A stretch of DNA of 64,000 nt from the NCBI GenBank assembly GCA_001949185.1, contig BDGG01000002.1, positions 1,981,826-2,045,825 of the forward strand, read 5' to 3'. A model generated the notes under the pieces. It had not been told where the DNA came from. It was given only the letters and a program-made list of their open reading frames with translations, and ran no database searches. Made by a program: the position numbers and the translations under genes. The number at the start of each line of letters is the position of its first letter. The first letter of the stretch is position 1. Shown piece by piece: positions 48,601 through 58,400 of the stretch. Source of the stretch: Ramazzottius varieornatus. Taxonomy: Eukaryota; Tardigrada; Eutardigrada; Parachela; Ramazzottiidae.

Positions 48601-51464
48601 ATAAATCGCCATGTCAGTTGCATAATTTTCACCATTTTTGTTCGATTATGGGTCCATCTGAACGGAAATCAAGCAGAAGCAACGTACAAATACGTTGTCG
48701 ACCACATGGTTTCTATTGCGAACGACCAAACGTCTCATGGCACGCATAAATAGAAACCACGGTAATGCTGTGTTATATGATACGAGAGTAGACCTCGGTT
48801 TCTGTTTGAATGGTCCATTCTAAAAGTTTCTCACCTGAAGATCCACCAAACGGGCTTCTGCTCAACAGCCACACGTTCAACGACAGTCTGGGGCTCTCCT
48901 GAGTTGGTGATGGTGTACGCTCGGTAAGGCATAGAAGCGGGCTTGGCAAAGGCGCTTTGCATCAGGAGGTACGGGACGTATGGGTTGTCGGGGTATCGAT
49001 TGATGTACTCCATGGCGTGTCGGGCGGCTTCTTCGGTTCGACCCATGTAGACGGCCAGGCGGATATCGCTGATGGAGGTGTCACGGGTCTTGGGATTGCC
49101 ACGGACGACGAGATGACTGTTCTGACCACCGAAACCGAAGCAGTTGATACCAGCTAGCGTGCAGTCCCACTTGAAGGGCTCAGTCACCACCTTCAGGCGA
49201 CCATCGACCAGAGCGGGGATCAGCGGGTTGGGGTTCTTGTAATGCAGATTGGGTGGAATGATGCCAGTTTGCATGGCGATCATAATCTTGCATACACTTA
49301 CGGCACCTAACCAGGAGAAATATATTTTTTTTGATATTTTTTCTATTTAGTCATCTCAAGTGGCGCACGATTCCGTTGAATTTGGCTGAAAGTATGCGCC
49401 ACTTGGGGAAAACGGTTTTGGTTCCGCTCTTTTGCCCACGTCCATGTGACGTTTCGCTAGCTTCCTTCTGGAAAAACGGCGTTGCAGATTTGGCAACTCT
49501 TGGTGTTGTGGTTGGGTAATGAGCGGGCCATTTACATCAGTGGTAAAGCGACTCACGCTGCGGTAGCGTGAGGTGGAAATTTTGAGGATGTCATTGTTGA
49601 GCTGCGGAGATGTTAGAAAGCGTGAGTAAGGTACCTGAGGCATGTTCCGAATGGCCCATGTTGGACTTGACAGCACCAATCGGCAGCGGTTTGGTACGAG
49701 TATTGGCAAAGCCTAGAGCGATACCGTTGGTTTCTTGGGGATCCCCAATCTTGGTGCCTGTTCCGTGAGCTTCGACGTATTCCACATCTTCCGGGTCGAT
49801 ACCGGCTTCGGCGTACACTTCGCGGATCAACTGACCTTGACTTTCCGTGCAAGGAAACGTGATACCTAAAGACGATATCCAACGATTACGACCACGAAAC
49901 ACCTGACTGCAAAGTTAGAACCAAGCCAAAATTACTTTTCGCTAACCGCTTCACAAAAAATTTTCTGCTCTTTCTCCGTAAACCAGTCGTTTCTCTACTG
50001 TAATTCGTTCATTACAAGGCACTGAAAGATATCCAGATTTTCCTCAATTGGGAGGCTGGTAAAAAAATCTAGGGACGATCGCCATTCCAAGTGGCGCAAT
50101 TTTATCTGCTTTGGCTGAAAACCTGCGCCATTCGGCATATCAATCGGTCCGAGACTGTTTGCCGTTCTTCCACTTTTCACCGAATTACACAACAATTGTG
50201 TCAAAAAAGGCCAGAAGGTTTCCGCTGTCAGTCAGGTACCTTGCTCCTTGAAGCCATCGTTGTTAATTTTGCTGTGCAGCAGTGTGGCGTAGACTCGTCG
50301 AGCGTCTTTGCGCTTCTGAAGCATGATACAGACGATGGCTTCGGCGCGCACGTAGCCGTCGGCGGCTTCGTCAAAGACCTTGCACATTCCGTCCTTGCAC
50401 AGAAGACCCAGCTTGAGGATCTGGTAGGAGACCTTGGGTTGGTAGACCAAGCTGACACCACCGACCAGCGCGGCCTCGCAGACGCCGTGCTTGATGTGCA
50501 GGAAACCCTGGTTGATGGCCACACCACTGGTGGCGCAGGCGGCATCCACACCGTAACTGGGACCTCGAAGGTCGAAGGTGAAGGACAAACGGTTGGCCAA
50601 GAAGGCACGATGCGTACCGATCAGCGAGTAACCATCGATCTCTGCAACGACATGAAAACATTTACCGATGATATTCTGCAAATCGAATACACTCCACATG
50701 ACTGTCCTTTCGAGTGGCGCATTTTCCCCAGTACTATTGCTGAAAAAGTGCCGAGCTTGCCGCTTAGCGAAGACGACATAAAGGTCTTCCTAAGTGGTGC
50801 ATTTTCTGGTTGTTGGTGGCTGGCGGCTTGCGCCACTTGAGATAACCATGTTGAACGTTTAGTTTGCCGACCACAGAAAATATTTGGAGATTACGGCACC
50901 ATTTTTGCGAGGTGGATCGATGCGACGGAAAACTGTGGCTTTACCTGAAACATCAACGGAGGTCCAGGCTTCACGGGCGTCCGAGTTGGAAGTACCGATG
51001 AAGACCCCGGTGTTGGAGTTCTTCAGCTCGGCGGGGTCGATACCAGCGTCGATGATACTTTCGTAGGCAACCTCGTGAAGGATTCTCAACTGAGGATCCA
51101 TGCCTTCGGCCTGCTTGGGATGGACACCGAAGAAGGTGGCGTCAAACTTGCGAATATCCTTGATGAACCCATGCTGTTTGGGTACGCCGAAATGGTCCTC
51201 GTCGCAACGCTGCAGGTTCTCGTGGACCATGTTGACTCCATTGTACAAGTTCTCGGCGAACTCTTCAATGTTGTCCGACTGCGAGCAACTACCCGACAAA
51301 GTATTAAGTTGGAAAATCGAAAACACACTGAAAAAAAATCGAGGAATTAAAGGGAAAGGGGAGTCTTACCGAATAGACATTCCAGAGATGACAATGTCAT
51401 CGGGCGACTCAACTCCAGCAGAGCCATTTTGGGTTGTCGGTGAGTTTTCCTGAGCGTGCACCAT
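39674..51464 (-). CDS. animal fatty acid synthase-like megasynthase, reductive domains decayed
   Basis: Exons: 51464-51370, 51288-50895, 50639-50240, 49865-49635, 49306-48835, 48593-47921, 47554-47132, 47067-46923, 46720-46239, 45959-45383, 45080-44736, 44676-44355, 43280-42830, 42764-42431, 42287-41841, 41652-41410, 41148-40664, 40450-40154, 40094-39843 and 39787-39674. All phases agree: 7182 nt, 2393 aa, near the usual 2500. Domains: ketosynthase 1-480 (Cys198 in [22 protein letters not shown]); malonyl/acetyltransferase 531-890 (Ser615 in GHSAGE); dehydratase 900-1105 ([15 protein letters not shown]); methyltransferase-like 1106-1520; enoylreductase 1520-1781; ketoreductase 1782-1930; carrier about 2012-2090 (Ser2032 in GIDSL); thioesterase to the end (Ser2190 in GYSFGA, GNHEG). 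The dinucleotide-binding glycine motifs of both reductases are gone, as is the ketoreductase Tyr. Cytosolic. The product may be an unreduced chain; activity is not proven. Confidence 0.93.
40565..40614 (-). repeat. GTGGCGCAC hairpin element, copy 16
   Basis: In intron 17 of the synthase gene (40451-40663). Left arm eroded (ACTGACACACG), right arm AGTGCGCCACTTC. Confidence 0.65.
41318..41356. repeat. GTGGCGCAC hairpin element, copy 17 (short centre)
   Basis: In intron 16 of the synthase gene (41149-41409). Arms CCAAGCGGCGCAT and GCATGCGCCACTTG with only about 11 bases between, so the centre is deleted. Confidence 0.75.
41718..41770 (+). repeat. GTGGCGCAC hairpin element, copy 18
   Basis: In intron 15 of the synthase gene (41653-41840). 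Arms CAGGTGGCGCAC and GTGCGCCACTTGG; centre TTATTGGCTAAGA. Confidence 0.8.
42349..42399 (+). repeat. GTGGCGCAC hairpin element, copy 19
   Basis: In intron 14 of the synthase gene, only 143 bp long (42288-42430), so the element and its extended ends make up most of the intron. Confidence 0.75.
43484..44208. mobile_element. inverted-repeat element spanning the assembly gap
   Basis: 33-bp ends 43484-43516 and 44176-44208 are exact reverse complements (TACGAGGTAAACGGCATAAT, then TCGGGCATGGCAA). The left one abuts the run of N. The GCCCGAATTATG unit also occurs a second time just inside the right end. Lies in the long intron between synthase exons 12 and 13. A second family member is at 63256-63598. 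Confidence 0.75.
43517..43827. other. assembly gap (311 N)
   Basis: Unresolved bases inside a synthase intron and inside an inverted-repeat element. The exons on either side join in phase without it, so missing coding sequence is not required. Confidence 0.98.
44239..44291 (-). repeat. GTGGCGCAC hairpin element, copy 20
   Basis: In intron 12 of the synthase gene, right next to the gap-spanning element. Arms CCCAAGTGGCGCAC and ACGTGCGCCTGTTGA; centre TTCAGCCAATAACAATG. Confidence 0.8.
45199..45248 (+). repeat. GTGGCGCAC hairpin element, copy 21
   Basis: In intron 10 of the synthase gene (45081-45382). Arms GGTGGCGCACG and GCGTACGCCACTTGG. Confidence 0.75.
45268..45316 (+). repeat. GTGGCGCAC hairpin element, copy 22
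   Basis: Same intron as copy 21, 20 bases further. Arms TAGGCGCACCTCTCC and AGATGTGCGCCACTTGAG. Confidence 0.7.
46051..46103 (-). repeat. GTGGCGCAC hairpin element, copy 23
   Basis: In intron 9 of the synthase gene (45960-46238). Arms CGCAAGTGGCGCATA and AATGCGTCACTTGG. Confidence 0.75.
46138..46189. repeat. GTGGCGCAC hairpin element, copy 24
   Basis: Second copy in synthase intron 9. Arms CCAACTGGCGCAC and GAGTGCGCCGCTTGG. Confidence 0.75.
47743..47794 (-). repeat. GTGGCGCAC hairpin element, copy 25
   Basis: In intron 6 of the synthase gene (47555-47920). Arms CCAAGTGGCGCATG and ACGTGCGCCACTTGA. Confidence 0.8.
49355..49407 (+). repeat. GTGGCGCAC hairpin element, copy 26
   Basis: In intron 4 of the synthase gene (49307-49634). 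Arms CTCAAGTGGCGCACG and GTATGCGCCACTTGG; centre TTTGGCTGAAAG. Confidence 0.8.
50087..50135 (+). repeat. GTGGCGCAC hairpin element, copy 27
   Basis: In intron 3 of the synthase gene (49866-50239). Arms CCAAGTGGCGCAAT and ACCTGCGCCATTCGG; centre TTTGGCTGAAAA. Confidence 0.75.
50711..50760 (+). repeat. GTGGCGCAC hairpin element, copy 28 (degenerate)
   Basis: In intron 2 of the synthase gene (50640-50894). Left arm CGAGTGGCGCAT, right arm eroded (AAGTGCCGAGCTTG). Confidence 0.5.
50790..50841 (+). repeat. GTGGCGCAC hairpin element, copy 29
   Basis: Also in synthase intron 2. Left arm TAAGTGGTGCAT, right arm GCTTGCGCCACTTGA. Confidence 0.7.
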
Positions 51465-52478
51465 TTTCGAAACAAAAGCGTGAAGCTAAGATTCGGAAAG
51501 AGCTTGAGCAAGTGATTTGAAAGCGAATGAAAGAACGGAAAACTCCCAAGAATACTCTAGTAGAAAAGTATTGACGGTTACTTCTTCGGCACGTCCAAAA
51601 GTGATAATGGTTCCTCAGGTTGCGCGACGGAGAGCCGACAGATTCCTTATTGCTTTCTTATAGGCAGGTATTAGGTACCTTGCTACCTGCTCCGGCTGAT
51701 TTCGCCTCGAGACAGCGCATCATAGTCGTTGGAAAATGGACAATGCAACCACACGATGCGTGCTACCTTCCGGCAACTGACACATCCCCGGACCGCGGCA
51801 GCTGATCACGGGCAAAAGATCGATCAAAGTGGGAAACCCATTGTCTGCAGTTTTCCCCATTGCACCCGCAAATCCGATTACATATATGATCTGACGTGAG
51901 CTCAAAACCGCGAACAACATTAGTTTCGTGGCTAAGCGAAGTGTGCGGTACAACTCAGCCATGATGACAAATGCGTCATCAAGCCTCCAGCTTTGCCGCG
52001 AGGCCCTGTGTATCGCGGCTCGCATTCCCTTTCATCGAAGTATCGTTTTTTCGAAAGCTTCTCTTCCAGATATTGCTAACGTTTACTTTCCGCTATTTTG
52101 CCGGTACGTTTTCAAAGCGGTATCTCTTCTTCGGCTGCGAACTTACTTCGTTCTTTAAGCCTCTCTAATACCATCACCAGCCAAGTGTCGGCTTCACAAA
52201 AGAGTCTGTTGCGATGTATGGAAGGTAATTGATCACAGCAAATTAGAAAAGAAGAATCGGTGAAACAAAAACTGTGGAGAAGTTTTTCACCAGTCATAAC
52301 TTTGGGATTTGTCTTTCTCAGCTTGGTTAACCGGTTTGTGCTCCATGTACGGACTCTCTCTGCCGGCATGCGCCGGGTTCTTGTACTCACCCAAAAACCT
52401 CCGAGCTTTCGCATCCATTTTGTAGTTCCCTTTAAAAGATAACGTGCAACTCAAAATCATTTCGAAATAAGAAAACTA
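51465..52478. other. 1-kb intergenic stretch
   Basis: Upstream of the synthase and downstream of the calcium channel, both minus strand. A possible extra 3' exon of the channel lies at about 52427-52390 (NYKMDAKARRFL between a weak AAAG acceptor and GTGAGT), which would extend the C-terminus. Otherwise nothing recognised. Confidence 0.3.
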
Positions 52479-55400
52479 TTAAGAGGAAATTTTACCCAGT
52501 ATTTTCCTGGACTTGACTTCGCTGGCGGAAGTGGGTCCATTCTGCTGCTTGGGCGTCACTGTCGCATTCTTCGGTGCGTGTTTCTCCCCATCAATGCCAT
52601 CCAGTGCATACACCGACGTGGTCTTTCCGCTGACGATGAAGTGTGGACGTTGGACGGGTGTTAGACGCAAAGACTGGTTCTTTGAACGTCTACGATCCCG
52701 ATGGAAGAGCTGACCGAACAGCGAATGATTCCTCTGGAAGGACAACACAATATCATCAATCAACCGACCAGACCAGAAAATGTTAAGCTGACCCCACGAC
52801 CAATGAATCAGTTCATCATTTCGAAAAAGCGGAAAGAATCATGTGGCCGTTAAACAAAACGTTCAAGATCGTTATCTGAAGTGACGCACAGCTCCATCTC
52901 TATTGGCTACGCGCGTGCGCTACGCAGGAAAACGATCTCGCCGTGTCTGATTGTTTACCCAAGTGGCGCAGGTTTTCGGTGCCATTGCCTGGAACCGTGC
53001 GGCAATCAGAGAAACGATCTTGTACGTTTTTTTTATCCGACTTCCCAGGTCATAAAGAAGTTTTCCCAACAATGAACGGTTATTTTGGTAACTTACTCTG
53101 TGCATAGGTTCTTCGCCGTCCATTTCGTCGAGGTTGCCCGATATGGTCCGTCTAATTTGGGGGCCAATTTCGCACAGTGATCTAAGGCCGGCTTTCAGTG
53201 CCACGGTGTGTTCTTCGTCCTTGAGAGCGCGGTTCTGCATTTCTTTGCGCTTCTTGAAGCGGCGGAAATAGTCTTGAATGAGGAATGTAGCGTAGAACTT
53301 GCCCACCGTTACGTCCTCGTCACCAGGTGCCGGGATGATCAGGTCCAAAAGTCGGTTGGACGTTCGCTTCCAGATCTTCTTGATAATATACCGTAGCTCG
53401 GCGTTGTTCTCGTCAATGTTGGTTTCCTTGCTCGTCTTGATGTCCAGGGAAGTTCGCACAAGGGCAAATAACGTCGCGTTGAAGTTGACTGTTCCGTCTG
53501 CATTCAACGGCATGTTCATCGAAACTAAACGCTGTAAAGGAACGGAGAAACAACGAATTACATTTCGCAGATTCAGTTGGAAGAATGTTAGACCCACCAA
53601 CAGCCCAGTCCCTCAGCCACTTCCATACACAAACCCTAAATTGCGCTCATGAGTGAGTGTATGCAGGTCGGTGAGAGAAAATTACATTTCATTTGCATTA
53701 TGCGCCTGCATACTTGGCTAGACCACGACCGCGATACCTCCTGCATGCGGGTGCGTGACGCTTGCGAATTTGTGATAGAGGAAACGCATACCTTGCAAGC
53801 GATACGATGCGGACATAACGCACCAAAGCCCAGCGGCGGGTTGATCTTCCTCAGCAGCGTCACAACGTCCAAATGCTTGATCCTTCCCTTCGCATCCGGG
53901 TCGTACTCGCTCCACAACCGAATGAACTCGTCCAGATGATGAGGACCTGGAGAGAAAGATTTGTCGACAACGGGTTACTCTATGAAAAGTGGATGAAGTT
54001 ACCTAGGATGGACCAGTCTCTGGTTAAGTAGTCAAAGTTGTCCATGATGACAGCCACGAACAAGTTGATGATGAGGAAGGAGCAGACGATGTAGAAGGAG
54101 ATGAAGTAGGCGTATGAGAAGGTCGTCCCGCACAGTGTCCCTTCCGGTTCGCCAGAAGCCGGGTCGCACTTGACAGTATCACGGTTGGCGCATGACAACA
54201 TCACCTCCTGCCAGTTCTCCCCCGTTGCACACCGGAAGAGCGCTAGGACTGCTTGTGGGAAAGACTGGAAGTTGTTGTTGGGCGAAATCTCACTGTCGTC
54301 GTTGTCCAAGGCAATCTTGCCGAATATCTAAGAAGGAAAACATAAAATCACCAAACCAAATATAAACCAGGGTGCACCGTCATTCATCGATGTTGAAGTC
54401 GCCCTTGATTTCTATTTCAAGAGGCCATACTGTCGGAAGTTTCAAAAAAAATCACGTTCACTGAAATATCGGCTGGACTTTTTCAGGGGCTACCTGCATG
54501 CCGATGACAGCGTAGATAAAGAAAAGCATGACGATGAGCAGGGCGACGTAAGGAAGTGCTTGAAAGGACTTGATGAATGTCCACAGCAGCGTACGGATGC
54601 CTTCTCCACGAGCTAGAAGCTTCACCAAACGCATGGCGCGGAACAGCCGAAAGAAGTTAACTCGCACGATCTTGTGCCCACCCTGAGAGAAAAACGCCCT
54701 TGGTATATGCATTAAGTCGAATAGCTTTCTCGAGTTATAAATTCTCACGATGTGACTAGACTTACCTCGCTCATCGCAGAGTAGATAATGTCGATGAAAC
54801 TTCCCAGCACGATGATGAAATCAAAGGAATTCCACGCATCTCCGAAATAATTCTAAAAGATATCAGTTAGGATTTTCACCACGGAAGGAGCACGTAGGAT
54901 GACAACGAGATGAATAAGAACTTACTTTGAAACGAAAGGCGATGATTTTCAGGATACTTTCCAAGGCGAAGACAGAAGTGAAGATGATATTGAGCCAATC
55001 GAGGAGCTCCGAATAAGCTCTTGGCTGCCCTTCAAACTGCAAATAAAGTTGCAGATCAAAATCGATACAGGTCCAACCTTCCTCCGGCTGAGAAGGTTGT
55101 TCTTCAAAAGAGTTACCTTCATAGCCAGGGTGATAGTGTTGAGGACGATGAGTGCAAAGATGGCATACTCGAACGGCTGTGAGGTGACCAGCCACCATAC
55201 TCGGTACTGGAAGCGGTTCTTGGGAATGTACCGTCGGATAGGCTTGGCTTTCAGGGCAAACTCGACGCACTTCCTCTGCCACAACAAAATACTCATCAAC
55301 ATACATATACAAAGAACGACTGACGGACCTGGTTTCTGTCCAGTTCGCAATTCTTGTATTCCTGTTCTCCTTCTTGCTGGAACGTGACAATGACGAAGCC

Positions 55401-58400
55401 GACGAAGATGTTGACCATGAAAAAGGCAATGACGACCAGGTAGATGATGAAGAACATGGCAATGTATGGGCGGTGGTTGAAGGTCGGCCCGTGGTTCTCA
55501 ATGTTGGAATCGATGGCTTTGTACGTCAGCCTGAAAAATTCACGATTATGAAAATCGGGAAAGACTTTACCGAGTTTTAAAAAAAGCATCTTACGTTGGC
55601 CATCCTTCAAAAGTAGAGACCGCGAATAGCGTCAGCAAGGCCTTAGCCACATCATCGAAATTGAACTTGTTGTTCACCCACTCGCGTGGCTCGATCTTCA
55701 CCGCATCATCTAGGTCATTTCCGGAGTAGACCAGAAATTCCCCTCTAAAAAATACACGTAAATATTCTAAAACCAGTGCAGTGAAAACCACGCCACTTTA
55801 GAGAAACCGAAACTCTGCCATACAATATCATATGCTGCGTATGCGGTTCAGAAGTATCGTCTTCCGTAATAGAAACCAGGGGAGAGCCAAACGTAAGTCC
55901 GGCAAGGTCCACCCTGGTTTCTACTATGTACGACCGACTTTCGGTTGGAAGCAAGGGTGGACCCTTTGATGATGAAAATTTCCAAACGGACTTTCGGCCA
56001 CGAATGGTCCGCCCTTACGTTGCTCAGTTGGAAGTTTTTTCGTCTGAGCATCGAACAGAAACTTACTGGCAATCGTCTTCCGTTGATTTGGATGGATCGG
56101 TACAGTCGTAGAAGCGTCCCTTGAAGAGCTGGACGCCGACAACAGCAAAGCAGAATTGCAGCATGTATGTCACGATGAAGACATTTCCGATGACTTGTAC
56201 TGAGGTGATGAGACATTGGACAACGTGCTGTTAGTTGGAAGGGCGCCATAGGAGGAAAAAAGAGAGAAACGAGTTAGTCGGGGTTCGCTAGTCTAGACTT
56301 CTCACCTGTACTCCTATGCAGGCGAAGATGAACTGTTGGATGGATATTCAAAAAACGAAAAAAGCAGAGATCAGCACAGAGTATAGTGAGGGAAGGAGGG
56401 AGGGCAAGTGCAGAGGAAAGGGGAAGTGGAAAAAGGCACCTGAAGCATGAAAGTAACCAGCATGATATTCCAGATGGTCTTGATAGCCACCACCACGCAC
56501 TGCACCACGTGCTATAACAGAGAAGAACACCGATGAGAAGTGGGAAAAAGCGTGAAAAAAATCACCCAGATCAATTAGAAACTTCTCTTCAAAGCATCTT
56601 CGAAGCCAAGGCTGTAGGAAAAAGGGCGTGGATAAACACCGCGGACACTCGTAAAGAAAGCCCGCAGCCCGCATAACGACCCCGACATTAGTATAAACTT
56701 GATGGAAGACTAGGCTGAATCTTGTTTTGGACTGACATATTTTTGACGGTGTATTAATAGTATTTTCTAATTTTATGGTATTTTCGGTTTACCTTTAGGC
56801 CTTTTGCTCGGTTGATGGCGCGTAATGGACGCAACACCCGGCACACTCGGAGAATTTTCACGGCGGAGAACTGCGAGTTCCTGATGATAGGGGGAAAAGT
56901 TGAGACTTCATCAGTTTCTTCAAAGCCTTGACGTCAGAATATTTCTTACTCTAGCCCATAGGAGACGATAGAGACTCCAACGACCATGATATCCAGCATG
57001 TTGAACTTGTTCCGGCAAAAGGCTTCCGGATGGCCGATCACACCGTAAGTTATCAGTTTGAGGAGGATCTCAATGGTGAAAACTGATGTAAAAGCGTAAT
57101 CGAAGAAGTTCAGAATCTACGAAGATCAAAATATCTATGAAAAGCAAGTGAAGGTTAGCAAAACTTTGGGGAAAAATTTTCGTACAGTACCTTATTTCGA
57201 TCGCTTTTCTCCGAAGGAATGACGGGGTCTTCAGCGGCCAACATGGCACTACTGACCAAGATACAGACCAGCACGACGTTGCCGAAATAGCGATGGTTAC
57301 AGACGAAATGACAAAAGACTCGAAACTTGTTATCAGGTTGGAAGACAAAGAAGGACGTGTAGGGGGGAATGGGTTTCTTCTCTTCGGCAATATTAATCTC
57401 GGACATGCGTCGAGGCCTTGCGCGCGGTGTATCGGGCTCCTCAGCGTCCTCGAGAATTTCTTCCTCCTCGGCGTCTTGATCTTCCGGTCTCAGTGCCAAA
57501 CTGGCTTCTCGGTGTCTTCCGCGCCGTTCTTCGTTGATCATCTCGATACGCATCCGAGTGGCGACGGGGCTGGGAGTCGATCGAGGTCGAGCGGCTTCCA
57601 CGTCACCATCGGGCTGCTTCTTCTCCTCCTCGATCAAGGATTTCTTGTCCGACTCTTCGATCATAGCCTACGACCACACAACCAAACTGTCAAAACTATT
57701 ATTTCTAACAGTGACAATACTGATTTTGCTAGATCGGCGTTAAGTAACGGTATGTTCCTACACCTGCATACGACGCATTATGCTTCAAACACAGTATGCA
57801 TGTATGTAGGAACATGAGTTGCAATCGACGGAAATGCACCGGTTCAAACTGTTGACCCTTTTGTGCACATGAATTCCCGCACTTCAGGCTGTCTTCATAA
57901 TAAGTCAATATCATACTGCACATGAGTATGCAGGTGCATGCGGTATGCGAAACGTTCACATCAAGTATATTTATAGGAGGAGTACAGAGCATCGTACCTC
58001 GGGGACATCTTCTTCTTCTGGTGTTGCTTCGCCGTCAGGAGGGAAGATTTGTATCTGAACTGGGTCGTCGGAGATGCGAACGCGGTCGTGGTTCGATACT
58101 TCATTGGAATCATGGATGGAGCTTTGGTTGGACCTGTTGGAGGTACTCGAAGACAGCGAAGCCCTCCGTTCGCGCTCCCTCTTGGCTGCAGCTCTTTCTT
58201 CAAGCTTCTTCTCTTCTTCCTCGTTATCATTCAGGTTATCCACGGCGATGGCCAAGAAGACGTTCAGTAGAATATCTGACAAAAGAAAACCAATATGAGC
58301 ATTTGGGAAGATCGGTAGGCGCGACACGCCATTCCCTCACAGACCTAAATACAGAAACTGCGCGTCTACCACAGAGTATGAGTGTGTAGGTGGATGACAT

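Noticed and set aside
50091-50840. 249-codon plus-strand open frame
   Set aside because: Antisense to a ketosynthase exon with its ends in hairpin repeats; no motif.
52112-52414. Minus-strand frame just past the channel stop as a separate gene
   Set aside because: No motif; only the short NYKMDAKARRFL segment looks exon-like and could belong to the channel.
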